A stretch of 64,000 nt of DNA from Chlamydiota bacterium (GTDB lineage: Bacteria; Chlamydiota; Chlamydiia; Chlamydiales; Rhabdochlamydiaceae): contig JABDCS010000002.1 of NCBI GenBank assembly GCA_013288005.1, forward strand, positions 1-64,000, written 5' to 3'. Below the pieces are notes generated by a model, which worked only from the letters and a program-made list of their open reading frames with translations, did no database searches and was not told the origin of the DNA. Made by a program: the position numbers and the translations under genes. The first letter of the stretch is position 1. Every line of letters starts with the position of its first letter. Of the stretch, positions 8,613 to 18,512 are shown one piece after another.

Positions 8613-9158
8613 TTAAGTAGAAGAAGAAAATATTGTAGATGCAAGTGCATAAGGATCATCAATTGGCTCAGCTTGAATTTTCGCTAATCGCTTGTTGTGC
8701 TGTAAGAGAGTGATTGCGCGTTCATTTATGACATTATCAAGGTGGTGTTGTGTATGATAGAGCTTGTCAAAAAGAGCGTGAGATTGCATACGAAGTAGAT
8801 TTAAATCTGTTCCAACGCTCGTATAACATAAGCTTAGACTTATATGACGGTTCATTTCAGCTCTGACCTTTTCTGATTTTTCATTGAAAATATCTAGATC
8901 TTTTTGAAAGCGTTGAATACTCCAATCGCAAAATTTTATCCTTTTGCTTATATAATTAATTAAACTGCAGTGAGCTACAACTCTTTCTTCTTTAGAGAGA
9001 TAGGAGAAAATTACTGGTTGGAGATCGTGGTGATCCATTACAAAATCTTTCGAGGACTTTTTTCTAAAAGGATGTGGATGATGGGATGAAGAGGATGAGG
9101 TTGATCCCTCTTTGGGGAGACAAGTGCTACTACTTGATGAACTAGAGGAAATCGACAT
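8613..9158 (-). CDS. F-box-like protein 3, putative secreted effector
   Basis: 181 aa. Very Ser-rich N-terminus (two S runs within residues 3-25), then a degenerate F-box-like segment, VMDHHDLQPVIFSYLSKEER (about 40-59). A helical region (about 70-165) follows, ending in DDPYALASTIFSSST. The end motif P-[FY]-x-LAST is shared with the middle gene, and VMD...SYL with the first, supporting descent from one ancestor by tandem duplication. No strong ribosome site is seen, and the upstream 195 bp (9159-9354) is extremely AT-rich. Effector role is inferred. Confidence 0.58.
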   Translation of the reverse strand: MSISSSSSSSSTCLPKEGSTSSSSSHHPHPFRKKSSKDFVMDHHDLQPVIFSYLSKEERVVAHCSLINYISKRIKFCDWSIQRFQKDLDIFNEKSEKVRAEMNRHISLSLCYTSVGTDLNLLRMQSHALFDKLYHTQHHLDNVINERAITLLQHNKRLAKIQAEPIDDPYALASTIFSSST

Positions 9159-9354
9159 AATACAAATCTTATATTTTAAAGTTAATTAATGTACTAATTG
9201 TAACATTAATATAAATTAAAACCTTTAAATTAATAAAATATATAAATTATAATTAATTGGAATAAAATTAATAAATATATGCTGTTCGATGTTAAAGGGT
9301 TACAGCCTTATGAATAGCAATATAATATATTATTTTTAATCAAAGAGGGGTTAT

Positions 9355-10404
9355 TTAGCGTGCATTCTCGATGATAGCGCCCCCAAGACATAGGTCGCCT
9401 TGATAAAATACGATTGATTGGCGAGGTGTGATAGCGCGCTGGGGCCTATCGAAATGTACGTGGAAACGACCTGCCTCTTCGTGTGTGATTGTACAACTCT
9501 GGTCGGCTTGGCGGTAACGGACCTTGGCCTTACATGGATAGGGAAAGGATGGGGGGCTTTCATTAACCCAACTAATGTCGGTGGCCGTCAAGTCTTGGGC
9601 AAATAAGCTGGGATGGTCAGCTCCTTGCTCAATTATCACAACGTTCCGTGGAATATCTTTACCTACGACAAACCATGCGTTGCCAGGCCCCCCAATTTCG
9701 ATCCCTTTACGTTGTCCAATGGTGTAGAACGCAACGCCCCGGTGTTTACCAATTACTTGACCCTTGGTATTTTCAAAGTTGCCTGGTTCGTAGGCGATGT
9801 AGCCGTTGAGAAAAGAACGGAAGTCGCGCTTCCCAATGAAGCAAATTCCTGTGCTATCCTTTTTTTCTGAGGTAGCAAGTCCGTGTGTTCGTGCAATCTC
9901 GCGTACTTGAGATTTTTCTAATTCTCCAAGGGGAAAGAGTACTTGGTTTAAAATACTTTTACGAAGGGTATAGAGGAAATAACTTTGGTCTTTTTTACTG
10001 TCTGTGGCTTTAAACAATTGTTGGTCTTGAATTCGGCTATAGTGGCCAGTTGCTAGATAGCTGGCTCCTAGATCGAGAGCTTTTTGAAAAAATACTTTAA
10101 ACTTAATTTCTCGATTGCAGAGGATATCGGGGTTAGGAGTGTGACCAGCTTTTAGATCTTCAAGAAAATGAGAAAAGACATTTTCGCGATATTCTTTTAC
10201 AAAATTGACGCTGTAATAAGGAATATCGATCTCTTCGCAGACTCTAACAACATCAGCAAAGTCGTGGGTAGCGGGGCATTCTTCGCCCTCTTCCCAGTTC
10301 TTCATAAATAGTCCTATAACCCGGTAGCCCTGTTGCTTTAAAAGCAAAGCCGTGACGGAAGAGTCAACACCACCGGACATACCTACAACAACAGTATCAG
10401 ACAT
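9355..10404 (-). CDS. mnmA: tRNA-specific 2-thiouridylase MnmA
   Basis: Adds sulfur to C2 of U34 in Lys, Glu and Gln tRNAs, using ATP and a sulfur relay. 349 aa with the PP-loop SGGVDSS (10-16), the first catalytic Cys in NPDILCNREI (Cys96) and the second in STGICFIG (Cys188), so the full active site is intact. It lies downstream of clpC on the same strand with a 147-bp gap; this pair is conserved in Chlamydia trachomatis. In C. trachomatis the gene next to mnmA on the far side is an inclusion-membrane protein gene (CT288, from memory). The F-box genes occupy that position here. Confidence 0.96.
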   Translation of the reverse strand: MSDTVVVGMSGGVDSSVTALLLKQQGYRVIGLFMKNWEEGEECPATHDFADVVRVCEEIDIPYYSVNFVKEYRENVFSHFLEDLKAGHTPNPDILCNREIKFKVFFQKALDLGASYLATGHYSRIQDQQLFKATDSKKDQSYFLYTLRKSILNQVLFPLGELEKSQVREIARTHGLATSEKKDSTGICFIGKRDFRSFLNGYIAYEPGNFENTKGQVIGKHRGVAFYTIGQRKGIEIGGPGNAWFVVGKDIPRNVVIIEQGADHPSLFAQDLTATDISWVNESPPSFPYPCKAKVRYRQADQSCTITHEEAGRFHVHFDRPQRAITPRQSIVFYQGDLCLGGAIIENAR

Positions 10405-10551
10405 AATGGATCGTGATAGGAAAATGCTGAAATTTTACGCAGACAAAACAAATCTAGCAATAATAATTGCATAGTTTGTTTTTATTTTAAAATTGGGTTC
10501 TAACTATTTTTAGAAACGAAATAACACAGGGAAATAACTATTTATCCTCTA

Positions 10552-13068
10552 TCAATTAGAACTTGAAATAGCTAAGTGGGGATTATCGTTTGTCTCATGA
10601 GTCAGCTCAACAAAGATAAGCTTTTCACCATCCGCGCTGATCTGGTAACGAGCGGGTTTACCGGGTTGCGCTAAAAGTTTTTCCGCTAGAGGGTCTTCTA
10701 GGAATTGTTCGATCACGCGACGCAGGGGCCTTGCGCCCATTTCTGGTTGAAAACCTTTATTAACCAGAAGTTCTTTGGCTTTATCGTCGAGATCTATCTG
10801 AATTTTCTTGTTCTCTAAGCGCTTGCGAACTTTCTTCACTTCGAGCTCGATGACTTGCATCAGATGCGCTTTGTCAAGAGGACGGAAAATAACAATCCCA
10901 TCAAGACGATTGATGAATTCGGGTTTAAAGTGCTTCTTGATAGCACCATCGATCTTCTCTTGCATCGCCTTGTAATCAAGTACTCCTTCGGTAGCAGCAA
11001 AGCCCACCTCTGTGGAACGGCGAATAAGATCTGCACCTAAGTTGGATGTCATGATGATGATAGTATTGCGGAAGTCTATCCGCCGACCGAAAGAATCGGT
11101 CAGTCTTCCCTCTTCCAGAATCTGCAACAAGAGGTTCATTACATCGGGGTGCGCTTTTTCCACTTCGTCAAAAAGAACAACGCAATAAGGACGCTGGCGC
11201 ACTTGCTCTGTTAATTGACCTCCTTCTTCATGGCCCACATACCCAGGAGGAGAACCTGTCATCCGACTAACAGCGAATTTCTCCATATATTCCGACATGT
11301 CGACTTGAATGAGGGCATCCTCACCGCCGAACATATTAATCGCGAGTTGACGGGCTAAAAGTGTTTTTCCGACACCTGTTGGCCCTAAGAAGAGGAATGC
11401 GCCTATAGGACGGTTAGGATCTTTAATGTCTGCGCGACTGCGACGAATGGCTCGACAAACTGTACTCACAGCATCTTCTTGGCCGATAATCGCTGTCTTG
11501 AGCTGGTCTTCCATCTTCAAGACTTTCGCTGTCTCACCTTCTGTCAAGCGCGTCATAGGGATGCCAGTTTGCTTAGAAACAATAATGGCGATCTCTTCTT
11601 CATCGACAATCACTTGACGCTCTTCTTTGGTCGTTTCCCATTCCGTATGGATCTTCTGTAAACGCTCGCGAAGGTTCTTTTCATTATCGCGCAACTTAGC
11701 CGCTTTTTCATATTCTTGTTGGCCGATCGCTTCTTCTTTAGCTAAACGAAGTTGCTCGATTTCTACTTCAAGATTCGTGATTTCCTGAGGTTGATGCATC
11801 ATAGCAATCCGTGCTTTAGCGCCTGCTTCGTCGATCAGGTCAATCGCCTTATCGGGGAGAAAACGACCTGCTATATAACGATCGGAAAGAGTAACCGCAC
11901 CTTTGATTGCAGAATCGGTGTAGATGCATTTGTGATGCTCTTCGTATTTCGGCTTCAACCCTTGCAAAATCTGGACGCTTTCGTCGATGGAAGGAGGTGC
12001 AACGAGAATTTTTTGGAAGCGACGTTCGAGGGCAGCATCTTTTTCAATGTGCTTACGGTATTCATCAATGGTCGTGGCGCCAATACATTGAATTTCCCCC
12101 CTTGATAAGGCAGGCTTCAAAATATTAGAGGCGTCAATGGCCCCTTCCGCAGCTCCGGCTCCTACAATAGTATGGAGTTCGTCGATGAAGAGAAGGATGT
12201 TCCCGTGCTTCTTCACCTCGTCCATGACGGCTTTAATACGCTCTTCGAATTGTCCACGATATTTTGTTCCGGCAATCATCAGCGTTAAGTCAAGGGAGAT
12301 CAGCTTTTTCTTAGCTAGGTGGTCTGGCACGTCGCCTTTGACAATCGATTGAGCGAGACCTTCGACAATAGCGGTTTTTCCTACTCCTGCCTCTCCAATG
12401 AGAACGGGGTTATTTTTTCTTCGACGACAGAGGATTAAGATAAGCCTTTCTACTTCGTTTTTGCGGCCGATAACCGGATCGAGTTTGCCTTCTTTGCAAA
12501 GTTCTGTGAGATCATGCCCATAGGCTTTGAGGGCGGGCATTTTTTCGGTATTGATTCCAGTTTTTTCTTGGCCACTTTTCCCTGATCCTCCTGAAGCGCC
12601 CCCCATCCCCATAGGAGGTAATTGGAGGTTGAAGGTCTCTAGTTCTTTGAGAACTTCTCTTCTGACATCTTTTAGATTGATGTTGAGGTTTTCTAAAACT
12701 TGGGCGGCTACACCATCGGTTTGTCGTAATAGAGCTAAGAGGAGGTGTTCGGTACCGACGTAGTTATGATTGAGGGCAGCAGCCTCTTCATTCGCATTTT
12801 CGAAAACTTTTTTTACCTTACCGGTTAAGGCAGGGTCTCCATAGACCTGGATTTCGGGCCCAAAGCCGACGAGGCGTTCTACTTCAGTACGTACAATGTC
12901 ATAATCGAGATTGAGATTGCGCAGAACATTAACAGCAATGCCTTGACCGAGTTTCAACAGACCGAGCAAGACATGTTCCGTGCCCAGGTAGTTGTGATTG
13001 AGACGTTGAGCCTCTTTTTTGGCCAACTTAATAACCTGTTTAGCTCGATTGGTAAATTTATCAAACAT
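10552..13068 (-). CDS. clpC: ATP-dependent Clp protease ATPase subunit ClpC
   Basis: 838-aa Hsp100 unfoldase that feeds substrates to ClpP. Two N-domain repeats (about 1-145; TEHVLLGLL and TEHLLLALL), AAA1 with Walker A GEAGVGKT (225-232), the middle UVR-type coiled coil ([20 protein letters not shown]), and AAA2 with GPTGVGKT and [10 protein letters not shown]. Length and order are typical for ClpC of Firmicutes, cyanobacteria and chlamydiae. A McsB/CtsR regulator pair is not adjacent. The upstream gap (13069-13461) is shared with divergent lplA. Confidence 0.97.
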   Translation of the reverse strand: MFDKFTNRAKQVIKLAKKEAQRLNHNYLGTEHVLLGLLKLGQGIAVNVLRNLNLDYDIVRTEVERLVGFGPEIQVYGDPALTGKVKKVFENANEEAAALNHNYVGTEHLLLALLRQTDGVAAQVLENLNINLKDVRREVLKELETFNLQLPPMGMGGASGGSGKSGQEKTGINTEKMPALKAYGHDLTELCKEGKLDPVIGRKNEVERLILILCRRRKNNPVLIGEAGVGKTAIVEGLAQSIVKGDVPDHLAKKKLISLDLTLMIAGTKYRGQFEERIKAVMDEVKKHGNILLFIDELHTIVGAGAAEGAIDASNILKPALSRGEIQCIGATTIDEYRKHIEKDAALERRFQKILVAPPSIDESVQILQGLKPKYEEHHKCIYTDSAIKGAVTLSDRYIAGRFLPDKAIDLIDEAGAKARIAMMHQPQEITNLEVEIEQLRLAKEEAIGQQEYEKAAKLRDNEKNLRERLQKIHTEWETTKEERQVIVDEEEIAIIVSKQTGIPMTRLTEGETAKVLKMEDQLKTAIIGQEDAVSTVCRAIRRSRADIKDPNRPIGAFLFLGPTGVGKTLLARQLAINMFGGEDALIQVDMSEYMEKFAVSRMTGSPPGYVGHEEGGQLTEQVRQRPYCVVLFDEVEKAHPDVMNLLLQILEEGRLTDSFGRRIDFRNTIIIMTSNLGADLIRRSTEVGFAATEGVLDYKAMQEKIDGAIKKHFKPEFINRLDGIVIFRPLDKAHLMQVIELEVKKVRKRLENKKIQIDLDDKAKELLVNKGFQPEMGARPLRRVIEQFLEDPLAEKLLAQPGKPARYQISADGEKLIFVELTHETNDNPHLAISSSN

Positions 13069-13461
13069 GCTTTGCTAGCTCCACATCGATGGTTCGTTTT
13101 TGCCTGTAGGGTGTTACCCCAGTTACAAGAACCCCATCTAAAGTTTAGGTCCTGATCCTTTTTTTGGCAAATTGAGCACGATAAATCAAGGATATTTGTT
13201 CTAATCGCTGAAAATAGGGAATATTTTCAAATAATTTATTCCTATTATGCTGAAAAAAAACATTCAATGATTCAAAAGAATTAGTTTTAATGCTTTGGAG
13301 TGTGTTCTAAAAAAGTTTTTTTGACGATTCCAAGGCTTGTTGAGCCAATTTTCGATTCAAAATGGATGGGTAACAGCTCATATTGTATAGTATCTTTGTT
13401 TAGTAGGGTGTTTTAAAAAAAATTTTTAGAATATTTGCGATTATTTGTAGGGTAATTCGGT
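13069..13461. other. Divergent clpC/lplA intergenic region with repeat fragments
   Basis: 393 bp between divergent genes, so it must carry both promoters, although none is clear. It contains two fragments of the dispersed inverted-repeat family described at 19198-19364: one at about 13303-13375, and an end fragment at about 13405-13440 (GGGTGTTTTAAAAAAA). No RNA gene or ORF was recognised. Confidence 0.55.
13303..13375. repeat. Partial copy of dispersed inverted-repeat element
   Basis: Resembles the right half (reverse complement) of the 19198-19364 element. An outer end GTGTTCTAAAAAAGTTTTTT and then CGATTCC lead to TTGAGCCAATTTTCGATTC and AAAATGGATGGGTAA, against TTGAGCAAATTTTCGACTTC and AAAATAGGTGGATAA in the full copy. 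Only one arm is kept, so it is a decayed copy. Confidence 0.55.
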
Positions 13462-14190
13462 ATGTGGAAAATTCTTGATACGGGACAGTCAAGTGCATCT
13501 CACAACATGAAGATAGACGCGGAGCTATTAGAGAATGTTGAATCGGGTGGGGAGGCTATTTTGCATTTATATCGTTGGGAGCGCCCTAGCGCAACATACG
13601 GATATTTTGTTAAGCCGGAAGATCATCTCGATTTGGCAGCTACTGAACGTGATGGCCTTGAACTAGCGCGTCGCCCGACAGGGGGTGGTATCGTTTTTCA
13701 TCTTTGGGATTTGGCTTTTTCGGTAATTGTTCCGGCGAGCGCCCCTTTTTTTTCTGAGAATACTTTAACGAATTATGGATTCGTTAATCGTGCAGTAGCT
13801 CATGCGGTCGAAACGTACTTAGGCCAGGAAAAAAAGGTGGCTTTAATTGCTGAAGATGCTCCTGCATTCGATGCGTCTTGTGGACGGTTTTGTATGGCGC
13901 TTCCCACAAAATATGACGTTGTCTTGCATGGGAAAAAAATAGCGGGGGCTGCGCAACGTCAAAAAAAACAAGGATATTTGCACCAAGGAACTATTTCCTT
14001 AAAAGCGCCTTCAGCTGCGCAGTTGGAATCCTGGTTAAAAAGTGGTAGTCGAGTTCTAGAGGCCATGCAGTCCTATACTTTTGCTCTCTTACCTACAGAC
14101 TCGGATAAAATTGCCATGGAAGAGACGCGAAAAGCTTTGGAAGAGTTGCTTTACCAATCCCTAATTGCGGAATCTGTTGCGGTATTATAA
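13462..14190 (+). CDS. lplA: Lipoate-protein ligase A family protein
   Basis: 242 aa of the BPL/LplA/LipB transferase fold, with the nucleotide/lipoate-binding motif RRPTGGGIVFH (70-80) and a candidate active Lys in HGKKIAGAAQR. It attaches lipoate to E2 or H-protein domains, so the H protein at 19380-19745 is one likely acceptor. The start ATG is at 13462. At 242 aa it lacks the C-terminal accessory domain of long LplA enzymes, so it could be an octanoyl/lipoyl transferase rather than a complete ligase. The position next to clpC is conserved in Chlamydia trachomatis (lplA_1). Confidence 0.88.
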   Translation: MWKILDTGQSSASHNMKIDAELLENVESGGEAILHLYRWERPSATYGYFVKPEDHLDLAATERDGLELARRPTGGGIVFHLWDLAFSVIVPASAPFFSENTLTNYGFVNRAVAHAVETYLGQEKKVALIAEDAPAFDASCGRFCMALPTKYDVVLHGKKIAGAAQRQKKQGYLHQGTISLKAPSAAQLESWLKSGSRVLEAMQSYTFALLPTDSDKIAMEETRKALEELLYQSLIAESVAVL

Positions 14191-14413
14191 TTTTTCCTTA
14201 CTTCTAAAACGCAAATGACGAATTCCGAGGTGTAGAGGTTGTGAAATTAATTTTTGTTGGGGTCGCACTTGTTGGGGACAATGCAGAAACCCTGTATAGT
14301 TTTGTCAGCTATCGGGACATTCCCAGAGACTCGCTTAGATTGATGGGAGTCTACCTTGGAGATCATCGCTAAAACTCGAAAACCGAACAAAATTTTATTG
14401 AGTAGGTTCTGAC

Positions 14414-15928
14414 ATGAATAAATCCGCTATTCAACCCACCCGTCAAGAAGATTATCCTGAGTGGTACCAACAAGTCGTACGCGCTGCTGATCTTGCAGAC
14501 CACACACCCGTTCGCGGCTGTATGGTGATCAAGCCTTGGGGTTATGCTATATGGGAAAAAATCCAAAGTTCCTTGGATAAAATGATCAAGGCAACAGGTC
14601 ATAAAAATGCCTATTTCCCCCTTTTTATTCCTTTAAGCTTTCTTCAAAAAGAAGCTGAGCATGTCGAGGGCTTTGCCAAAGAATGTGCTGTTGTAACTCA
14701 CCATCGCTTAGAGCAAGATGCTAACGGAAATCTTGTGCCTGCAGGTCCTTTAGAAGAACCTCTCATTGTGCGTCCAACCTCAGAGACGATTATTGGGGAG
14801 ATGTTTTCACGATGGATCGAATCCTATCGGGATTTGCCTCTTCTTATTAATCAATGGTGCAATGTCGTTCGGTGGGAGATGCGCACACGTCTTTTTTTAC
14901 GTACGACCGAATTTTTATGGCAAGAATGTCATACTGCTCATGCAACATCAGAAGAAGCTCAGAAAGAGACGAGACTAGGTCTTGATACTTATGAGACCTT
15001 AATCCGTGATTATTTAGCGATTCCTACTATTAAAGGTGAAAAGACACCAAGTGAAAGATTTCCAGGTGCTTTAGCTACTTTTACTCTTGAATCGATGATG
15101 CAGGATAGAAAAGCTCTTCAATCCTGTACTTCGCACTTTCTTGGCCAAAATTTTGCACGAGCCTCCAATATCAAATTCAACGACAAGAATGGCCAGCAAG
15201 ATTTTGCATGGACGACATCTTGGGGTTTAACGACGCGCCTTATTGGGGCTTTAGTGATGACGCATAGTGACGATGATGGTCTTGTCCTCCCTCCCCGTAT
15301 TTCTCCGGAACATATCGTTCTATTACCGATTATTCATAAAGAAGAGACGCGTGCAGAAGTGATGATGTTTGCCCAACAATTAGCTGAAGATCTTAGAAAG
15401 AGGGCATTTGGTGAAGGAGTGATAGGTGTGGTGGTCGATGATCGCGATATGCGAGGAGGGGATAAGACTTGGAATTGGATCAAAAAAGGCATTCCTCTTC
15501 GTTTAGAGATCGGACCACGTGACATTGCGGGCGATAAATTTATGTTAGCCCGTCGGGATAAACCCCACCGCGAAACTGTCTCCCTTTCTCGAAATGAGCT
15601 TGTTGAAAAAATTCCTGAGATTCTAGAAGAGATGCAGGGACTTCTTTATGCGAAAGCCGAGAAATTTCGTAATAGCCACATTCATAGGATCGATACCAAA
15701 GAAGAATTTTATAAATTTTTCACACCTCAAAACTCAGAAAAACCTGAGATTCATGCAGGCTTTGCTCTCAGTCATTGGAGTGGTGAAGAGGCAGTTGAAG
15801 AGCAAGTAAAAAAAGATCTTAATGTTACCATACGATGTATCCCCCTTGACGAGCCTGAAGAAGAGGGGCGTTGTGTCATTAGTGGCAAACCCAGCCGCAA
15901 GCGCGTTATCTTCGCCAAATCCTATTAG
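14414..15928 (+). CDS. proS: Prolyl-tRNA synthetase, archaeal/eukaryal-type (type 3)
   Basis: Charges tRNA-Pro with proline. 504 aa, class II synthetase. The N-terminus is the short type-3 form (QEDYPEWYQQVV ... VRGCMVIKPWGYAIWE), without the editing insertion of classical bacterial ProS. Motif 2 reads RWEMRTRLFLRTTEFLWQE, the anticodon domain contains GVIGVVVDDRDMRGGDKTWN, and a Zn-type C-terminal domain follows. I recall Chlamydia trachomatis having a bacterial-type proS beside hrcA, so this version and location differ. The leader (14191-14413) contains small hairpins but no recognisable T-box. Confidence 0.93.
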   Translation: MNKSAIQPTRQEDYPEWYQQVVRAADLADHTPVRGCMVIKPWGYAIWEKIQSSLDKMIKATGHKNAYFPLFIPLSFLQKEAEHVEGFAKECAVVTHHRLEQDANGNLVPAGPLEEPLIVRPTSETIIGEMFSRWIESYRDLPLLINQWCNVVRWEMRTRLFLRTTEFLWQECHTAHATSEEAQKETRLGLDTYETLIRDYLAIPTIKGEKTPSERFPGALATFTLESMMQDRKALQSCTSHFLGQNFARASNIKFNDKNGQQDFAWTTSWGLTTRLIGALVMTHSDDDGLVLPPRISPEHIVLLPIIHKEETRAEVMMFAQQLAEDLRKRAFGEGVIGVVVDDRDMRGGDKTWNWIKKGIPLRLEIGPRDIAGDKFMLARRDKPHRETVSLSRNELVEKIPEILEEMQGLLYAKAEKFRNSHIHRIDTKEEFYKFFTPQNSEKPEIHAGFALSHWSGEEAVEEQVKKDLNVTIRCIPLDEPEEEGRCVISGKPSRKRVIFAKSY

Positions 15929-15995
15929 AAGGGGTAGAAAAGTAATATTTCATCGCTCAGAAAATCGAGATAAATTTACTTTTGACAACCCCTCT
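15927..15995. repeat. Short copy of dispersed inverted-repeat element after proS
   Basis: Begins at the proS stop codon. Imperfect inverted ends: AGAAGGGGTA (15927-15936) and AACCCCTCT (15987-15995). The interior (about 15957-15986) is identical over roughly 30 bp to the copy at 55537-55587. The left-arm interior AATATTTCATCGCT parallels AATATTCCACCGCT in the copy at 19198. A further degenerate piece may extend from 16001 (TGTGTTCTAAAA). Confidence 0.65.
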
Positions 15996-16148
15996 CGGAT
16001 TGTGTTCTAAAACTAAGTTTTCTTCTCTTCTGATTCAATTGCAGGGATAATAGTACTTTCGTATATTACCTCTGCATTTGAAGTAAAAAGCGATCCTATA
16101 ATCCCAAAAAGTGACCTCATAATGACGAAGAGGTACAGAAGGAAAACC

Positions 16149-18512
16149 ATGCTCCAATTCTTACGCAAGCATCAGAAGATCTTTTTTGGATTGGTGGCGA
16201 TTGTCACCATCGCCTCTTTGGCTTTTTTCGGTAACAGCAATAATATGCAAAGCGCTCCCTCGATACCGGATCGGCGTTTAGGAAGCTTAATCGATGCTTC
16301 TCCCTTAATGCATCAAGAAGTTGAGCTGCTTGTGCGTTTTATCTCGACTTCTCCAGAGGAGCATGGCTGGTTAGAAAAAGGGCAAATACCCAATTTGTTT
16401 AATGATGGAGTTGTGCAAAAAGATTTCCTACAAACAGGATTATTGGCTCTTGCAACTGAACCGTACAATTTCGAGATCAATTCCGAAATTGTAGAACGCA
16501 TGCAGCGGGCACGTTCTTATCGCCATTACATGCATCCACAGGCCCCTTTTGTATCTGCAGAAGCAGTATGGAACCAATTTGCACCTACTTTAAAACAAAA
16601 AGTAGAAAAACTGCAGGGTGCGAAAACAAGTGATGAAGCCTTAAATGTTTTAGCAGAGCTCTATCTGGAACAGCAAAAACTTCCCTCCGATGTCTTACGG
16701 CGTGTATTGACGTTTCAAGAAAAGCAATATCAATGGCTTGCCCATGATCAGAAACTCGATCATGCGAATCTAGATATGTTTGGCTTTCAGACCCTAGAAG
16801 ATTGGTTCGGTCCCAAAACAATGCGCCTTATCGCACAATTTATTCTGAATGGCGCAGCTGAAGCTCGGCGACAAGGTTATCATGTGTCCGAGCAGGAAGC
16901 ACGACGCTCTCTCGAGCAAAATCTTTACCTAGCGGCTAAAAAAACACTGTCTGAGCATGACCTAACAGGACAAGATCTCCATAAGCTCTATAGACAGCAG
17001 CTACATGCCTTGCAACGTGATGAGAAAAATATTATCGAACTTTGGCAAAAAGTGTTGGAGTTTCGTAGTTTGCTGGAAGGGATCGGATCATCCGTTGTCG
17101 TGAGTGAAGAAGACTACCAACAATTCTCCGGTTTTGCCTGTGAAAAATTACGAGTGGATTCTTACGAACTTCCAGAATCCTTGCGTTTAAAAAGTTTCCG
17201 AGAGCTTCTTAAGCTGCAAACTTATTTAGAGGCGACTGCTGGTACACCGACTAAGAAAATTAGTGCTTCCTTACATCTTCCGCAAGTTTTGGCTCCTGCT
17301 GGTGAGATTGCTCATCATACTCCAGAACTTGTGGAGTATCGCTATTCGGCTGAAATGGCTGAGGTAACAAATGAGGCGCTCGCTTCGCGAATCACTCTTA
17401 AAGAAATTTATACAAGAGAAATAGATGAAGCCCATTGGGAACAGTTAAAACAAGAATTCCCTCTACTTTCTCCGCTAGCTGCTTCCACCCATCAAGAGCG
17501 TTATGCAGCTTTAGAGAGTGTTGAAGCAGAAATGCGTCGTCGCATTGATCAATTTACTCGAGAGGCAATTGTTCGAGAGCATCCGGAGTGGATTGAAAAC
17601 GCATTCGTGGACACTGAGAGGAAACAGGTCTCTTTTTCGTTGCGGAAACAAGGAGGGCAGCTACCCTTCATCGGCGTAACGAATCGAGATGAGTTACATG
17701 CAATGTTAAAAATGGCTCCTCTTAAAAACGCCACTTCGGATGAAGGACTTCCTTTACGCTTTGATACCGATGAACTGCATCATTATGAAATTATGCTGCT
17801 CCAGCCCCCTTCGGACTTGACACTCCTTTCATTTGAAGAGGTATCTAAAGATGGCACATTAGATGCCCTTCTCGATAAAAAATTAGAAGAGGCCTACCCC
17901 GAAGTTCGAAAGAAAAATAGCGCTTTTTTCCAAGCCTCAAATGGAGCATGGAAACCATTTGCAGAAGTTAAAGATCATGTGGGTGCTTATGTCTATGCAG
18001 ATTTATTAAAAGCTATTGAGACAATCGCAAATCAGGCTGGGGTAACCTGGCCTAAAGCGGCAACAAATTCTCGAGGAATAGAGCCTCTAGATCTTTATGC
18101 ACAATACCGTATGTATGCTCACGCCAATGAGGCACTAAAAGCTATTTCTCAAGAAGGCTCGGATAAAGGATGGGTAGCAGAAAAATCTAAAACAACCGAT
18201 GAGCAATGGTCTCTTGTCAAAAAGGAAAAAGAAATGACACGAGCCCAATTGCAAGACTTGCAACTGGGTCTTCTTTTTGACAATTGCCCCTCCTGGTCTT
18301 CTGTACTAGAATTAAAGACAGCAGCATCATCTTGGAGTTTCATCCATGCCAAAGAGAAGATCAAACCGTCGAGAAGTGAGATCGATGAAATGGTCAAAAT
18401 AGGACAGAAAAGTTTAGCGAATGATGCTAAGCGCAATTTTATCAAATCCCTGCGCGCTGAAATTGTTGAGAAAAAAGCCTTAGTTTTTTCGCCAGCCGAG
18501 GATGTTTTGTGA
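16149..18512 (+). CDS. Large membrane-anchored periplasmic protein with PpiD/SurA-like N-terminus
   Basis: About 787 aa. The N-terminus MLQFLRKHQKIFFGLVAIVT is a short basic stretch followed by one transmembrane anchor, the layout of PpiD/SurA-N chaperones, with a large, mostly helical, periplasmic part. The C-terminal third (YEIMLLQPP ... LTLLSFEEVSKDGTLDALL) is faintly like the substrate-binding end of those chaperones, but no parvulin motif is recognisable. It starts at 16149 rather than 16122 because AAGGA lies 5 nt upstream. It overlaps the next gene by four bases (GTGA), so the two are probably translated together. Role in outer-membrane or periplasmic protein folding is inferred. Confidence 0.7.
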   Translation: MLQFLRKHQKIFFGLVAIVTIASLAFFGNSNNMQSAPSIPDRRLGSLIDASPLMHQEVELLVRFISTSPEEHGWLEKGQIPNLFNDGVVQKDFLQTGLLALATEPYNFEINSEIVERMQRARSYRHYMHPQAPFVSAEAVWNQFAPTLKQKVEKLQGAKTSDEALNVLAELYLEQQKLPSDVLRRVLTFQEKQYQWLAHDQKLDHANLDMFGFQTLEDWFGPKTMRLIAQFILNGAAEARRQGYHVSEQEARRSLEQNLYLAAKKTLSEHDLTGQDLHKLYRQQLHALQRDEKNIIELWQKVLEFRSLLEGIGSSVVVSEEDYQQFSGFACEKLRVDSYELPESLRLKSFRELLKLQTYLEATAGTPTKKISASLHLPQVLAPAGEIAHHTPELVEYRYSAEMAEVTNEALASRITLKEIYTREIDEAHWEQLKQEFPLLSPLAASTHQERYAALESVEAEMRRRIDQFTREAIVREHPEWIENAFVDTERKQVSFSLRKQGGQLPFIGVTNRDELHAMLKMAPLKNATSDEGLPLRFDTDELHHYEIMLLQPPSDLTLLSFEEVSKDGTLDALLDKKLEEAYPEVRKKNSAFFQASNGAWKPFAEVKDHVGAYVYADLLKAIETIANQAGVTWPKAATNSRGIEPLDLYAQYRMYAHANEALKAISQEGSDKGWVAEKSKTTDEQWSLVKKEKEMTRAQLQDLQLGLLFDNCPSWSSVLELKTAASSWSFIHAKEKIKPSRSEIDEMVKIGQKSLANDAKRNFIKSLRAEIVEKKALVFSPAEDVL

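Noticed and set aside
14241-14372. 43-aa GTG frame in the proS leader (VKLIFVGVALVGDNAE...)
   Set aside because: A GAGG lies nearby, but the peptide is short, unrecognised and unsupported by context; it could equally be part of a structured leader.
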